Positions 50,250 to 61,284 of a stretch of DNA of 64,000 nucleotides are shown here, piece by piece. The position numbers were made by a program, and so were the translations under genes. The stretch comes from Tetrahymena thermophila SB210. Taxonomy: Eukaryota > Ciliophora > Oligohymenophorea > Hymenostomatida > Tetrahymenidae. Positions within the stretch are counted from its first letter, which is position 1. Each line of letters opens with the position of its first letter. The stretch lies in assembly GCF_000189635.1 (NCBI RefSeq), contig NW_002476161.1:62001-126000 (forward strand), read 5' to 3'. The notes under the pieces were generated by a model. It was given only the letters and a program-made list of their open reading frames with translations, was not told where the DNA came from and made no database searches.

Positions 50250-50504
50250 ATGAAGAATTTTAACATAGCTATCTTTATTTAAGGAGATTAACTTTCTTCT
50301 ATTTATTATTATAATAAAACCAATGGTTTTTAAGATACCAAATTTATTGACTGTTTTAATTAAAATATAAAAAAATAATCTAAAATTATTAACATTGATT
50401 ACACATTGGATTAATAAAATAATTAATTGTTAATAATAAATAAGTAATTTAGTAGAAGTAGTTTTAAATTTTATTGTTTTTTATAAGTATAAATTACTAG
50501 TTGA
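50250..50504 (+). CDS. short open frame upstream of the channel gene, doubtful
   Basis: ATG to TGA, 84 aa. The first ~50 residues (opening MKNFNIAIFIQGD) look coding-like, the rest is Asn/Gln-rich. It ends 15 bases before the start of the channel gene, so it may instead be that gene's leader. No family recognised. Confidence 0.25.
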
Positions 50505-50519
50505 TTAATTGTCTTTAAA

Positions 50520-53500
50520 ATGAGTGAGGCAGAGTACGATAGAAGCAATAACTTTGATCAAAAGTTTTAAGGATCATTTTTTTCTTCATTCTAAAATGAT
50601 TTCTTGAAATAAGGACATGATGGAGATGAGGAAATTATAAAATATGATAGAGTTAATAGTAATAGAAGTTTAGAAAAAAGCATTCCATAAAAAATAATTA
50701 ATTTTGACAGCTAAGATTAAACACAAATATCAAGAAGCTTACAATTTAACTAAGATAGGATGAATAATTATGATTCATAGTTTGAGTCTCCATAATTCTA
50801 ATAGTAGCTTGAGTAATTTATATAGAATTAAGATTAATATAGAGACCTTTAACCTTTGAAAATAAACAAAAAGGTTTCTGATATAGATTAATTTGTTCAT
50901 AATCGATTAGATAGCTAAGGTTCAATTAAGTCGATTGAGGCTAGAAGAGCCTAAAAAAGGTTTTCTTATTAAAGTTATATTGCTACGCCAAAAAGTGCAA
51001 AGGAAAAAAAATCCAACTATGAAAAAGATGTTTTAAAATAATCATAAAAAAATTTAAAAATGAATGAAAGTTTAACTTCCCTCAAAAAATTTTCAATTTT
51101 ATCACCTCATGCGACCTAAAATAATTTGATAAGTAAAAAGCATGCTCATGAACATTTTAGTTTTGCATAAAGCAAGGAAAATAAAAAAGACTTGTGTTTA
51201 GCATCTAAAAATAGCTAAATGTAGATGTATACTTAACAATAAAGCTGTAAAATCGAAAAAGCTCTAAAAATAATACAGCAGATTAAAAACACAAGATTTA
51301 ATCAAGCTACTAGAGTATAATCAATTATTGATAGATTTGTGAAGCTGTTGCTCATATATTCTGGTAAACATTAAATAAATTTGCTACAAGAACATTAATT
51401 CGAGTAAGTGAGTGACTTAAGCAGCTTTTACCAAGAAAAAGTCTAAACTGGTCTACTCAATAAAATTAAAAGCTAATTTAGAATTTTATTTTCAATATGT
51501 TCTTTTAACATACCTGTTATTATGCCTTCATAGATTTTTGCGATAGTTTGGGACATTTTCTTAGTTTTATACACTCTACCAACTTTGATGATTTATTCTA
51601 TTCTAACTTTTTGTGCATAGCATCAGCCAGATGAACTGGCTTACATTGAAGTATTTAAAATCATGCTATTTATATTTATAATAGATGTCATACTCAATTT
51701 TAACTTTGCTCACTTCTCCTAAGATGCAATTGTAATTGATAGAAAATTAATAGCAAAGAAATACCTAAAATAAAATTTTTTTACCGATATGACAGCTACT
51801 ATTGTACTTTTTTCCAAAATTTATTTTTCACAGTTTCCTCTTTTCTATAATCCTGGTGATAGCTTCGTATTATATCTTATAAACAGTTTAGTTTTCTTGA
51901 AACTTAAGTCTATAGTCTAAAAGACTAGTAGATTTGATGAGATTATGCAATCAAAAGAAAGCTAAAAACACAAATTAAGACTACTCAAACTTATAATATA
52001 AATTATTTTAATAGCTCACTCATGTAAATTGTATTAAAAATAATCAAATTAACTTTTTTTATAAAAAAAACTCAACTTTAGTTGCAGTCGGATGGAATAT
52101 CATGGTTATCATTGAAAACAATAATGGAATTTAAGATACTTGGTTATCTCAAAAGTAAATATAAAATGAAAGTTGGATCACAAAATATATTTATTCATTT
52201 TATTGGTGTATAACAACAATGACCACTGGTAAACAAATTTACTCATTTTCATTATGCTGTAAATCCTTATTAATTAATCCTAAAAAAAAAATTTTTTTTG
52301 ATTTCCTCTTTTAATACAATATTTAAAAATTTTCAATTTTTTGTTTTAGAATAAAATATTTTTTTTTTGAGGATTTATAGTATCTTAATTTAATTTAGCA
52401 AAAATATTTAATAAAATAACTAACTAAATAACATATATAAAGTTGGATTTGGTGATATTGTACCTACTAATTAGTATGAATATTTATTCATGAGTATGGC
52501 GATGATATTTATGAGCTGTAATTTTGCATACACTATCAGCAATGTAGGATTAATTCTTTCAGAAATAGAAAAAAATAAAAGAGAACTCAATAATTGCATT
52601 AGCAACATATAAAGGTACAGTCATTATTTAAAATAATTTTATATAATTTTTTTTACAAGATATTTGAACAGAAAAAATGTGAATATATCTCTAAAGAGCA
52701 GAGTGCGAAGCTATTTAGTCTTTCTTTACAAAGAACAAAAAGATAGAAATCAAGAGGCTGAAGAAAAGGTATTTTAAAAATTATCTAATAAATTGAGAAG
52801 AGAAATCGTTTAAGAGATAAATGGAAAAATTGTTAATAGTTGTGGCATTTTCACTAAAAATTTTTCAAGCAGCACTATAAACAAAATTATATTTGCTATG
52901 AAAGAATGCGTGGTTTCCCCTAATGAAATAATATTTAATGAGGGTGATCAGGATGATATGTCAATTTACTTTATACAAGGTGGATATGTAGATATTTTTT
53001 AATAGAATGATAGCGATAAGAATAAATAATCTAATTAAAGGGTAATAAAAAGATTAGGATAAAATTAAATATTTGGTGAACTTTCTTTTTTCTCAGGCCT
53101 TCCAAGAAAAGCAGGTGCTAAGAGTGTTAACTTAACCACACTGTATAAGTTAGCAGCAGATGATTTTTTAAAGATAGTGAAAGAGAATTAGGAAGACTTC
53201 GAAAGATTTAATATGATAAAAGAATAAATAATAGTAATGCAAGATCTAAAACAAATCAACATAGAATGCTATTCTTGCAACTCTTAAGGTCACATGGCAG
53301 CAGAATGTCCTATGATTCATTTATAGTTTGATAAACAATTCAAAAATTTAAGAAACAACTTTTCGATAATTCAACAGAGATAATAAAATGAAAATAGAAA
53401 TGTTAAAATAAGATACTGTCCAAGGTTTTAATTATTATTAATTCATTTTCTTTTTTTATTGGTATTATTTTAAGTCATTTTATCAATCAGAGATTGGTAT

Positions 53501-55224
53501 CCATCCTTATGATGAATAAATAATACTTTTTATTATGAATTAAATTTAGGCTTTTGATTGAGATTAACAAAAAGTTACAGAAAAGGCTAAAAGAGAATTC
53601 GATTTACATGGAAAGCAATATAAGATTGCTTTTTAATACAGATACTAATGAAGAATAAGATTCATAATCTGATATCACATCAGATAGTTAAAATGAAAAG
53701 ATTACTGCAAATGAATAAAATAATGCTTTGTCTAGCTAACTCTTAATTTTGTAGCATGCTGAAGGGATAAATAAAGCAATACTTTAAAATACTAAAACAG
53801 ATAGAAGAAAGAGCTAATTTTTAAATTTAAAGTAGCAATCAGCTCAATCAGATGATAATGAGAAGGAAACACATAAACTAAAAAGCTTTAAATTTTAAAG
53901 GATAAGCAATCCTTCATTTTAATCGTTTTAAGATATTAACAAAGCAAATGAATAGATTCTATTTTAAGATTAAATAAAGAATGAAAAGTTGTTAGTAAAA
54001 TTTTAGAACACTATTAATGAAGTAATTGAAAATAATTCTGATGTAAGTGAAAAGAGTATTGAAAAATAAATAATGAATAATCAAAATAAGACAGATTTGC
54101 TTATTTCAAATAAAAAAAATATTAACTCAAGAGATTCTTTTAAATTAGATAGTGAATATATGATAAATTCAAATTTATCTCAAGAAAATGCTATCCATTC
54201 TCCTAAAGTGCTGACTGTCAGTCCAACAAATCAAATAAACTAATTTCAAGATTTTCAAGACGTATGTATTGACAATGATTTGAATTAGTACTAGTCTAAT
54301 TCATTTATAAGAAAATAAAAACAAAGATATGCTACATAACCTCCTCAGAGTTACAATTAGTATAGTCAGTATGCTTTTATTGCTTAGAAAATGGAAAATA
54401 AAAATTTTAATGCTTATAACAATACAGATTCATAAAAAAATATTAGTGAAAAAAAGAAATCGATTAAAATAAATGCTGATAAAAGTAGATAAAAAATACT
54501 TTAAGTAAATGCTAGTATTTTTCCTTAGTCAACAGAAAAGTAAGAATATAAAAAGAGATGCAGTATTGACTTTTCCAATAGACGATAAAGCAAATTTTTA
54601 TTTAATGGATAATTACAATCATTTTAGCACATTGAAAACAAAGTGAGTAACTCAAATACGACTATTAAGATGGAAGATAGTTAAATGAAAAATTTCAATT
54701 TAAATAAAATGGATGATAGTTAAGTAAATCGATTCAATACGATTAAGATGGAAGATAGTTAGCAACTAATGCTGCCCTATCAGAATCAAAATTAAATAGA
54801 TTTAAAAGAAATTTTACTTTTAAACTAATTGGGTAAAAGAAACAATAATAACATTTAATAATTAGATAAATAAACATTTTCTAAATACTTCTATAAGTTC
54901 TCTTTTGAGAATATGAAGATTTTTAAGGTGTTCTTTCCTCATAATAATTATAACAAAGTCATTTAAAGCTTTAGAATTTGCTAATAGCTATCAAAAAAAT
55001 AGAAAAAATAAAAAAATATTAATTACAAAAAGCAAAAAATAAATTAAAAAGAAACCTCTCAACTATTTCATACTTAAAAAGGTAATACAGAGTTTTCAAA
55101 TCATTAGATAGATAGAACAAGTTATAATGATTTAAACTACAAACCCTCTTTTATTTCATACGGAGTAGCTCTTAAAAAAAACTTTAAACTGCATCCAACA
55201 AATAACTTGAAAAATTTCTTTTGA
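50520..55224 (+). CDS. cyclic-nucleotide-domain K+ channel with a zinc knuckle
   Basis: Five exons: 50520-52023, 52082-52228, 52443-52614, 52660-53424, 53550-55224; phases 1, 1, 2 and 2 agree; 1420 aa. The N-terminal ~310 residues are cytosolic and low-complexity. Six membrane segments follow (S1 from ~335; pore region in exon 2). The selectivity filter TTMTTVGFGD (~547-555) marks a K+-selective channel, and a C-linker leads to a cNMP-binding fold (~690-785) with FGELSFFSGLPRKAGAK, which keeps the Glu and Arg that contact the phosphate. Just after it lies a CCHC zinc knuckle, CYSCNSQGHMAAEC (~811-824), then an ~550-residue disordered Asn/Gln/Ser tail with a short internal repeat containing IKMEDSQ. 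Belongs to the CNG/HCN/EAG-type group, probably in the plasma or ciliary membrane; no clear S4 arginine ladder is visible, so gating by voltage is doubtful. Confidence 0.88.
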
Positions 55225-56081
55225 TTAAAAATAAATAACTTTTTATTTATGATTTTCATATTCTAAATTAAATTACTGCATGACAAAGTGGAAAAAAACA
55301 AAACAAAACAAAAAATAAATTTTTTTAAATTATTTTAATTTAAATATAAGCTGCTGAATTAATTATTCTCAAATATTACTTTTTCCAACAAAAATACACC
55401 ATTTCTGCTACATATAAACAATTTGCTTCAAATCATGACATATTTTATTGTGAGTAAGTTAAATAAAATTAATATCTCAAAACTATGAATTTTTGTTCTA
55501 ATTCATATATCATCATTTATATTTTAGATGGTATTTTTTACAATAAAAAAAAAATAATTTTATTCAAACAAGATTGCATTATTTATTTAGGATATTTTAG
55601 AATGGTATCTTTTTTATATTTTCATATTTACTGCAAATAAATTTAAATGAAATTTATCATTGATCATTATGAATAATTTTCTATGTCATAAATCATAAGA
55701 TATATATGTCAAAGAGTAGTAGGTTATTTAGTTTAAATTTTGAATTATTAAATTATTTAAGCAAAAAGTAAAAAAAATTGTTATAAATATAATTTAATAT
55801 TTATTTATTATCAAATATAATTTACTAAAATGACTATTCTTTTCTACTCTATAAGTCATTAAAACTTAACTTACATTTTTATTATTTTAAAATTAGCTAC
55901 TTATATTTTAAGATTTAAAAGATAAATATTTGGTTTTCAATTTAGTTATTTTTAAATGTGAACTTTTAAATATTTACTCACTTTTTAAATTAATTAATTA
56001 ATTAAATAAAGATAGATAGATAGATATATTTTCTAAACTATAAAAAAGTAGAAATATTAATAAATACAAACAATTTTAATA
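55225..56081. other. intergenic, AT-rich
   Basis: A/T-rich sequence with a short AGAT run at about 56012-56026. No gene or RNA seen. Confidence 0.6.
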
Positions 56082-56723
56082 ATGGAAGATAACGAAAATA
56101 TAAAACTAAATTAATTCTTATAAATTAACTGGCTAAGCTAAATTGAAAAGGCTAATATTAATAAGGAAAAATTGATTGAGTAGTTAAAAGAGTATGATTT
56201 AGATTCAAAATTTTTGTAGAAAGAATATTAAAATGGAAAATTTTTATATATTTAATCTGAAGAATTGGGAATAAGTTTGTAATTAGAGTCTGAAATTTTG
56301 AATTGTGTCTACATATATGGAGGAAGGGATAAGAAATTCAAGTAATACAAAGGATTTTTACCGTATTTGATAAATTTTGACTTAACGAATGGGGATGTTG
56401 TAAAATTTTTAGGAGAACCAAGCACAAGGAATGGAGGAAAGTTGACTTCTATTTCAATTGCATATGAACATTTAGGAATAGAATTTACATTTGGTACCAA
56501 AAATTGGTCAGAAAAGGACAGTCTCATAGAATTTATATGTTTATTTAAAAAGGAAAGTAGTGCTTCATATAAGTTATGTGGAAATTGCAAAAATCCTACC
56601 AATAATTTGTGTTCTAGATGCAAAATAATTTATTATTGTTCAGCTTCCTGCCAAAAAGAACACTTTTAAAATCATAAAGAAAAATGTAAATAATATGCTA
56701 TGTAATCTAGCATTTAGGCATGA
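56082..56723 (+). CDS. MYND-finger protein with an N-terminal bacterial-like domain
   Basis: Single exon, ATG at 56082, TGA at 56721, 213 aa. The C-terminal ~40 residues form a MYND zinc finger: CGNCKNP, CSRC, YYCSASCQKEHF, then H-x3-C, all eight ligands present (~164-202). MYND fingers are protein-binding modules of chromatin and signalling proteins. The central part (~85-160) has the pattern GFLPYLINFDLTNGDVVKFLGEP followed by alternating beta strands, like a family I associate with bacterial small regulatory or immunity proteins (a conserved F/Y-x-G-x-L-P ... LGEP signature). Length of the whole is small for a MYND protein. A minus-strand open frame over the same bases is a shadow. Confidence 0.85.
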
Positions 56724-57831
56724 ATTTATTCAAAATTAATTAAAAATTATTGTAAATATTTTTATGTAATTTAATTAAAATAATTTCTAAATTTTTAATT
56801 TCTAATTGATTTAATATGTCTATAGCCATTGGAAATATTTAATTTATTATAATACATTTCAATCAAAAAGAATTTTGTTTTTTATCTTTAATTTTAACAA
56901 ATTAATTATTATTTATTAAAATAAATTTAATCAATTATTTGATAATTAATAAAAGTCTAATAAATTTAAATTTATTTTTAATAAAGACTTAATTTTTTTT
57001 TTAGACATTAAAAATTTAATTTAATGTTTAGATTAAAAAATTTATTAATTAATGCTTAATTTAAAAGCTAAGAATTGTAAATTTAAGATAATTTTCAAAC
57101 TTTTATTTTATTTTTATTATTATTATAAATGATAAAGAATTATAATCGATTTAAAATGATCTTTCGAAAATATTTTTTAAATCAAAAACAATTTGATGAA
57201 TAATTTCTTTTTTAATAAATAACAAGTTGAAAAAAATTTAATAAATATATTGTTAATAACAAAAGAATAATTAAAATTTATCTTGATTTTATTTGAATTT
57301 TTATTTTATTTTAAGTTTAACAAAAAAATCATAAAATTTCAATCAATTTAAATTTTATTCTAAAAAATAAAGTAAATTAATTTGTAAAAATTAAAGTAAA
57401 TTTTATTAATTATAATTTGATGGTATTGCTTAATAATTTAATTAAGAATTATATAACGAATAGTTTGTTTTTGGCAACAATTTTAGAGAAATTTTTTTAA
57501 ATATTCTATGAAATAAATTTTTAGTATGAATTGAAATATTTAAAATCATTTTTATTGCTTTGCTTCAAAGTTTTAATTAAATTTATTTCATATTTTAAAG
57601 TATTGAAATAAATTCTATCTAAATTCAAAATCTTACAAAAACATGATTTCTATCATTCAAATTATATGTTATAGCTCGTTCAAACAATAAAATAAATATT
57701 TTCAAAAGAGCAAATCTTAAATTTCAAAAAAACTTCAATTTATTTATTTGCTTTCAAAGAAGAGCTAAAATCTTTAAAAAAAATATTCAGTGAAATAAAT
57801 AATAAATATATTAGCAGTTATTAGTTATATA
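56724..57831. other. intergenic, AT-rich
   Basis: 1.1 kb of almost pure A/T sequence. No frame, RNA gene or repeat seen. Confidence 0.65.
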
Positions 57832-60204
57832 ATGAAAAGGTCTCTTGATCATTCTTCAGGAAGTGTTAAGTAATTAGATGCATCCAACTCTTCTTTCAAT
57901 TAAAAGACTGTTGGAAAGTCAAATAAATATGCTCTAAATCATTCACCTCCAACACATGATAATAAGAGCAACTCTTTCAAAGCAGCTGATAATTTTTTTT
58001 AAAACACAGCTTACAACAATAAGAGTTCTGGTTATCTGAGATCGTCTATGGATGAAGATTAAATAAATACTATGAAAGATGACTCTGAGAATTATTCATC
58101 CACCCTTGATATTAAGCTATTGCAAAAAGAGTTATCTTTGTAAGTATAATTTAAGTAATTTAATATTAGCTAATTCTGAATTATTTAGGACAAAAAAGAA
58201 TTTAAAAGAAGCTTAGGCAAGAGCTAATGTACTTACTCATAGCAATTCGAAATTATAGCATTAAAACGATATATTAGAATAGTAAGTATAGAAGGCAGAA
58301 GTAATTTGTTTAGATTTGAAAATTAGCAAGCATTTATTTTATTCATTTTAATGTAACCAAATTAGAAAAGATGCAAAGAATTGATTGAAAAACTCTCTTC
58401 AGAACAGTTAAAAGTTAATGAATTAAATTTCTTAAATAAATAAATTCAGAAAGAATTAGATTTATTAAGAAATGACAACTCTGAAACAACTGAAAGAATG
58501 AAAGGAAATTTTGAAACTTTAAAAAAAAAGCATGACGAATTTGTAGAATAAGTAACTAACAAAAACACAAAAGTCCTCAGCTAAATAAAAAAATGCTTTG
58601 CAGTCGTTGGATAGAATGACAGGCTGCATTAAAATAAAAAACCTGACTTTAATCAGGAAATCTTTCAGTAAAATACATTTTATAAATGCTATTAATAATT
58701 TCATATCAAAATAAATTAGATAACTAAGAAAGGTTTTTATAAATATTTAAAATGTTATAGATGAAAAGGGCTTTGAGATTGAAGATGGTAATTCATTTTT
58801 TCTTTGATTTATTTAAATACAACAATATGAAAATAAAAAATAGATGAGGTAAATATATTGTAAGAAATTAAGAACATAGCTATGAATAAAGACTAAGAAA
58901 ATAGTGAGCTAAAAGCAAGATTATAACAGTTGTAGCAAGATTTAGATAAAGAATAAGCTCATACGAAAGAGGTTCTTCCTAGATATAGAGAAAGTCTTGA
59001 AAAACTTAAGTAAAATAGCAAATTAATGAGAGATAAGATAAAAGAACTTTAGGATTCTAAAGAATCAGATAAGTAAGAGTATGAAAAGAAGATAAGAAAA
59101 ATATAGCTTAATTATTAACAATCTGAGTCTGAAAAACACCAATTAAAGAATGAACTGAATAAACTAAATAAAATAATCGATGAAGAATAAAAGGAGTCTT
59201 CTTCTTTTGTTAAAGAAGTTGGCCATCTTAGAAAAGAAAACGGAATTTTAAAAAAAAAGCTGGAGGAATATAAAGGAATGGTTGAAGATCAAGAACATAT
59301 CATAGCAGATCTAAAATAAGAAATAACCTCTGTCATTAACAAATAGTAAATTGATCAATAAAAGTTAGCTAATGAACGAGTTCCTCAGTAAGGTTAAAGA
59401 TCTTCTTCACATTCTCCTGTCAATACTAAAAAAGAAAAAGACGATTTAGACTTTTATTTAAGTAAGAGTCCTAGCGTTTAAGAAAAAACTCGCCGTAAAA
59501 AATTCTTCGAAGAATCAGATGAAGACGAATATTTGGAATTAGATGAGCATTTATAAAGAAAATAAGAGTAAATTTATGAAGACTAAAATTTGAACCCAAA
59601 TATAAGAAAGCATTAATAAAATTACATTTATCAGTAAGATGAAAGAAAAGCTTAAAAATAGTTTTAGTAAGATCCGCTTTTATCATCAGAAGAAAGCGAA
59701 ACTCCTGAAAAAATAAACCATCAATACAAACAAGCTTAAAGAATTAAATCAAAAGAATCTATTTAGAATTTTATGACTTTTGCTGAAAGTGGTCATACAA
59801 GTAATAATAATACCCTAACCTCACACAAATTTGAAGATATTTCAAATGCTAAATTTTTAAATTCTTAGAGATAGAATAATAAAAGCAGAGAACTGTACTC
59901 ATTTTCTTAAAGTAAATAAACAACAGGAGGAGGTAAAAGTGAAATTAACATACGAGCTAAAAAGGATAATTACGATCCTTATATTAAAGTTAACAATTCT
60001 CTTGGCAATGAATACTCTTCAAATTATTAAGGAGACAGTAGCAGCGTGTTAAGTTATTAAAATAATTAGAAAAATAAAAAACCAAATAAAAATTATATTG
60101 AAAATGAAATTCATCAACTTGATGAAGAAATAAATTAAATCAAACAATATTTAGCTAATGAATTAGAAATATTAAATACAGAATAAAATTAAATATATAG
60201 TTGA
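57832..60204 (+). CDS. coiled-coil protein of unknown function
   Basis: Exons 57832-58139, 58189-58285, 58366-58732, 58761-58787 (27 nt) and 58844-60204; phases 2, 0, 1 and 1 agree; 719 aa. Residues ~1-95 are Ser/Asn-rich. A long parallel-type coiled coil spans about 95-470 (Glu/Lys/Gln heptads, with a short Cys-containing break near 205), followed by a disordered, acidic and Gln-rich C-terminus and a final short helix. Such proteins are typical cytoskeletal or basal-body components in ciliates, but that is inference. The 28-nt intron at 58733-58760 is unusually short; if the 27-nt exon is skipped, a single 111-nt intron keeps the frame. Confidence 0.75.
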
Positions 60205-60229
60205 TCTTTATTTTATTTGTTAAACATTT

Positions 60230-60330
60230 ACATAACCACTTACCTATCTAATTTAATTACTTACCTACCTACTTTCTCCAACATCTACCTAATTTCCTTC
60301 CTAAACTTACCTAATTACTTTAATGATAGA
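60230..60330. repeat. pyrimidine-rich ACCTA/TACCT tract
   Basis: A run of loosely repeated TTACCTACC-like units between the coiled-coil gene and the tRNA genes. Imperfect and of unknown significance. Confidence 0.4.
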
Positions 60331-60410
60331 CCTTTGTTTCTATTTTAAAAACTAAAATTTATTTGTGTATTCAAATCATTATATTTTGTCAATCAATATG
60401 GTAAAAAAAA

Positions 60411-60483
60411 TGCCTTCACTCGGGATCGAACCGAGGACCGTAAGATCTTCAGTCTTACGCTCTCCCAGCTGAGCTATAAAGGC
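60411..60483 (-). tRNA. tRNA-Phe(GAA): tRNA-Phe (GAA)
   Basis: 73-nt cloverleaf on the minus strand. Acceptor GCCTTTA pairs with TGAAGGC (one G-U), the anticodon stem TAAGA/TCTTA encloses CTGAAGA with anticodon GAA, and the T arm contains GGTTCGATCC (box B). Discriminator A. The transcript runs into a T8 stretch right after the gene, a Pol III terminator. No intron. Confidence 0.96.
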
Positions 60484-60604
60484 TTAACAATAAATAATAT
60501 TTTTCACAACATGATATTGTAGAAATTTCTTATAATTCAATATAAAAAAATATCTTCTTTTATTTTAAAAAAATTATACTCAAGTTTACTTTTAAAAATA
60601 AAAA

Positions 60605-60677
60605 TGCCTTCACTCGGGATCGAACCGAGGACCGTAAGATCTTCAGTCTTACGCTCTCCCAACTGAGCTATAAAGGC
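60605..60677 (-). tRNA. tRNA-Phe(GAA): tRNA-Phe (GAA), second copy
   Basis: Same length, stems and anticodon as the copy at 60411, differing at a single D-loop position (T here instead of C, plus-strand 60662). T-rich terminator follows directly. A local duplication about 194 bases apart in which only the gene, not the flanks, is conserved. Confidence 0.96.
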
Positions 60678-61284
60678 TTAACAACAATTTTTTTATTTTC
60701 TTTAAAATATTATCAAAATTAATTAAAATAGAATAAAAAATTATTTTTTTTTTTTAATAATATTTATTCTAATTTTAAAAAGCACAAATTTAAAAATAGT
60801 TTAAAATCTTTTTTATTTTAAATTAACCATGAAATAAAACTTGAATAAATATTTAAAACAAAAATTTATTGATTTGATTTATCTTTTTTTGATAAATATT
60901 AAAATATTTTCTTTTTTTATTTGAGACTCTTGAATGAGTTTTAAAATTATTTAAAATACATTTTTCATAAATTACATTTTGAGAATAAATAAGCTATTGA
61001 ATATCTGATTGATTAAATAAATTTAGTTTTACCAAATGTTTTGTTTGATGGTATTTTTATGAATATGTATATTTATTTAGGAAATCTTAATTGTAAAAAT
61101 AATCAAAATGTTAATTTTGATTTTCCTAAAATTCATATTTGAGATTCTATTTGCTTTGTTAAAGTATTTGATAAAAAGATATACAATTTGGTTTTATTAA
61201 TTAATATTTTTGATAAAAAAAACAATCTATTTTATCATAATAAAGAATTAAACCCTTTAAAAACTTAACCAAAAATAATTAAAA
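60678..61284. other. intergenic, AT-rich
   Basis: Upstream of the receptor-like kinase. A/T runs only; nothing recognisable. Confidence 0.6.

Noticed and set aside
58552..58732. An intron starting at the GTAACT at 58552.
   Set aside because: The frame continues through it with coding character (KVLSQIKKCFAVVG) and no TGA.
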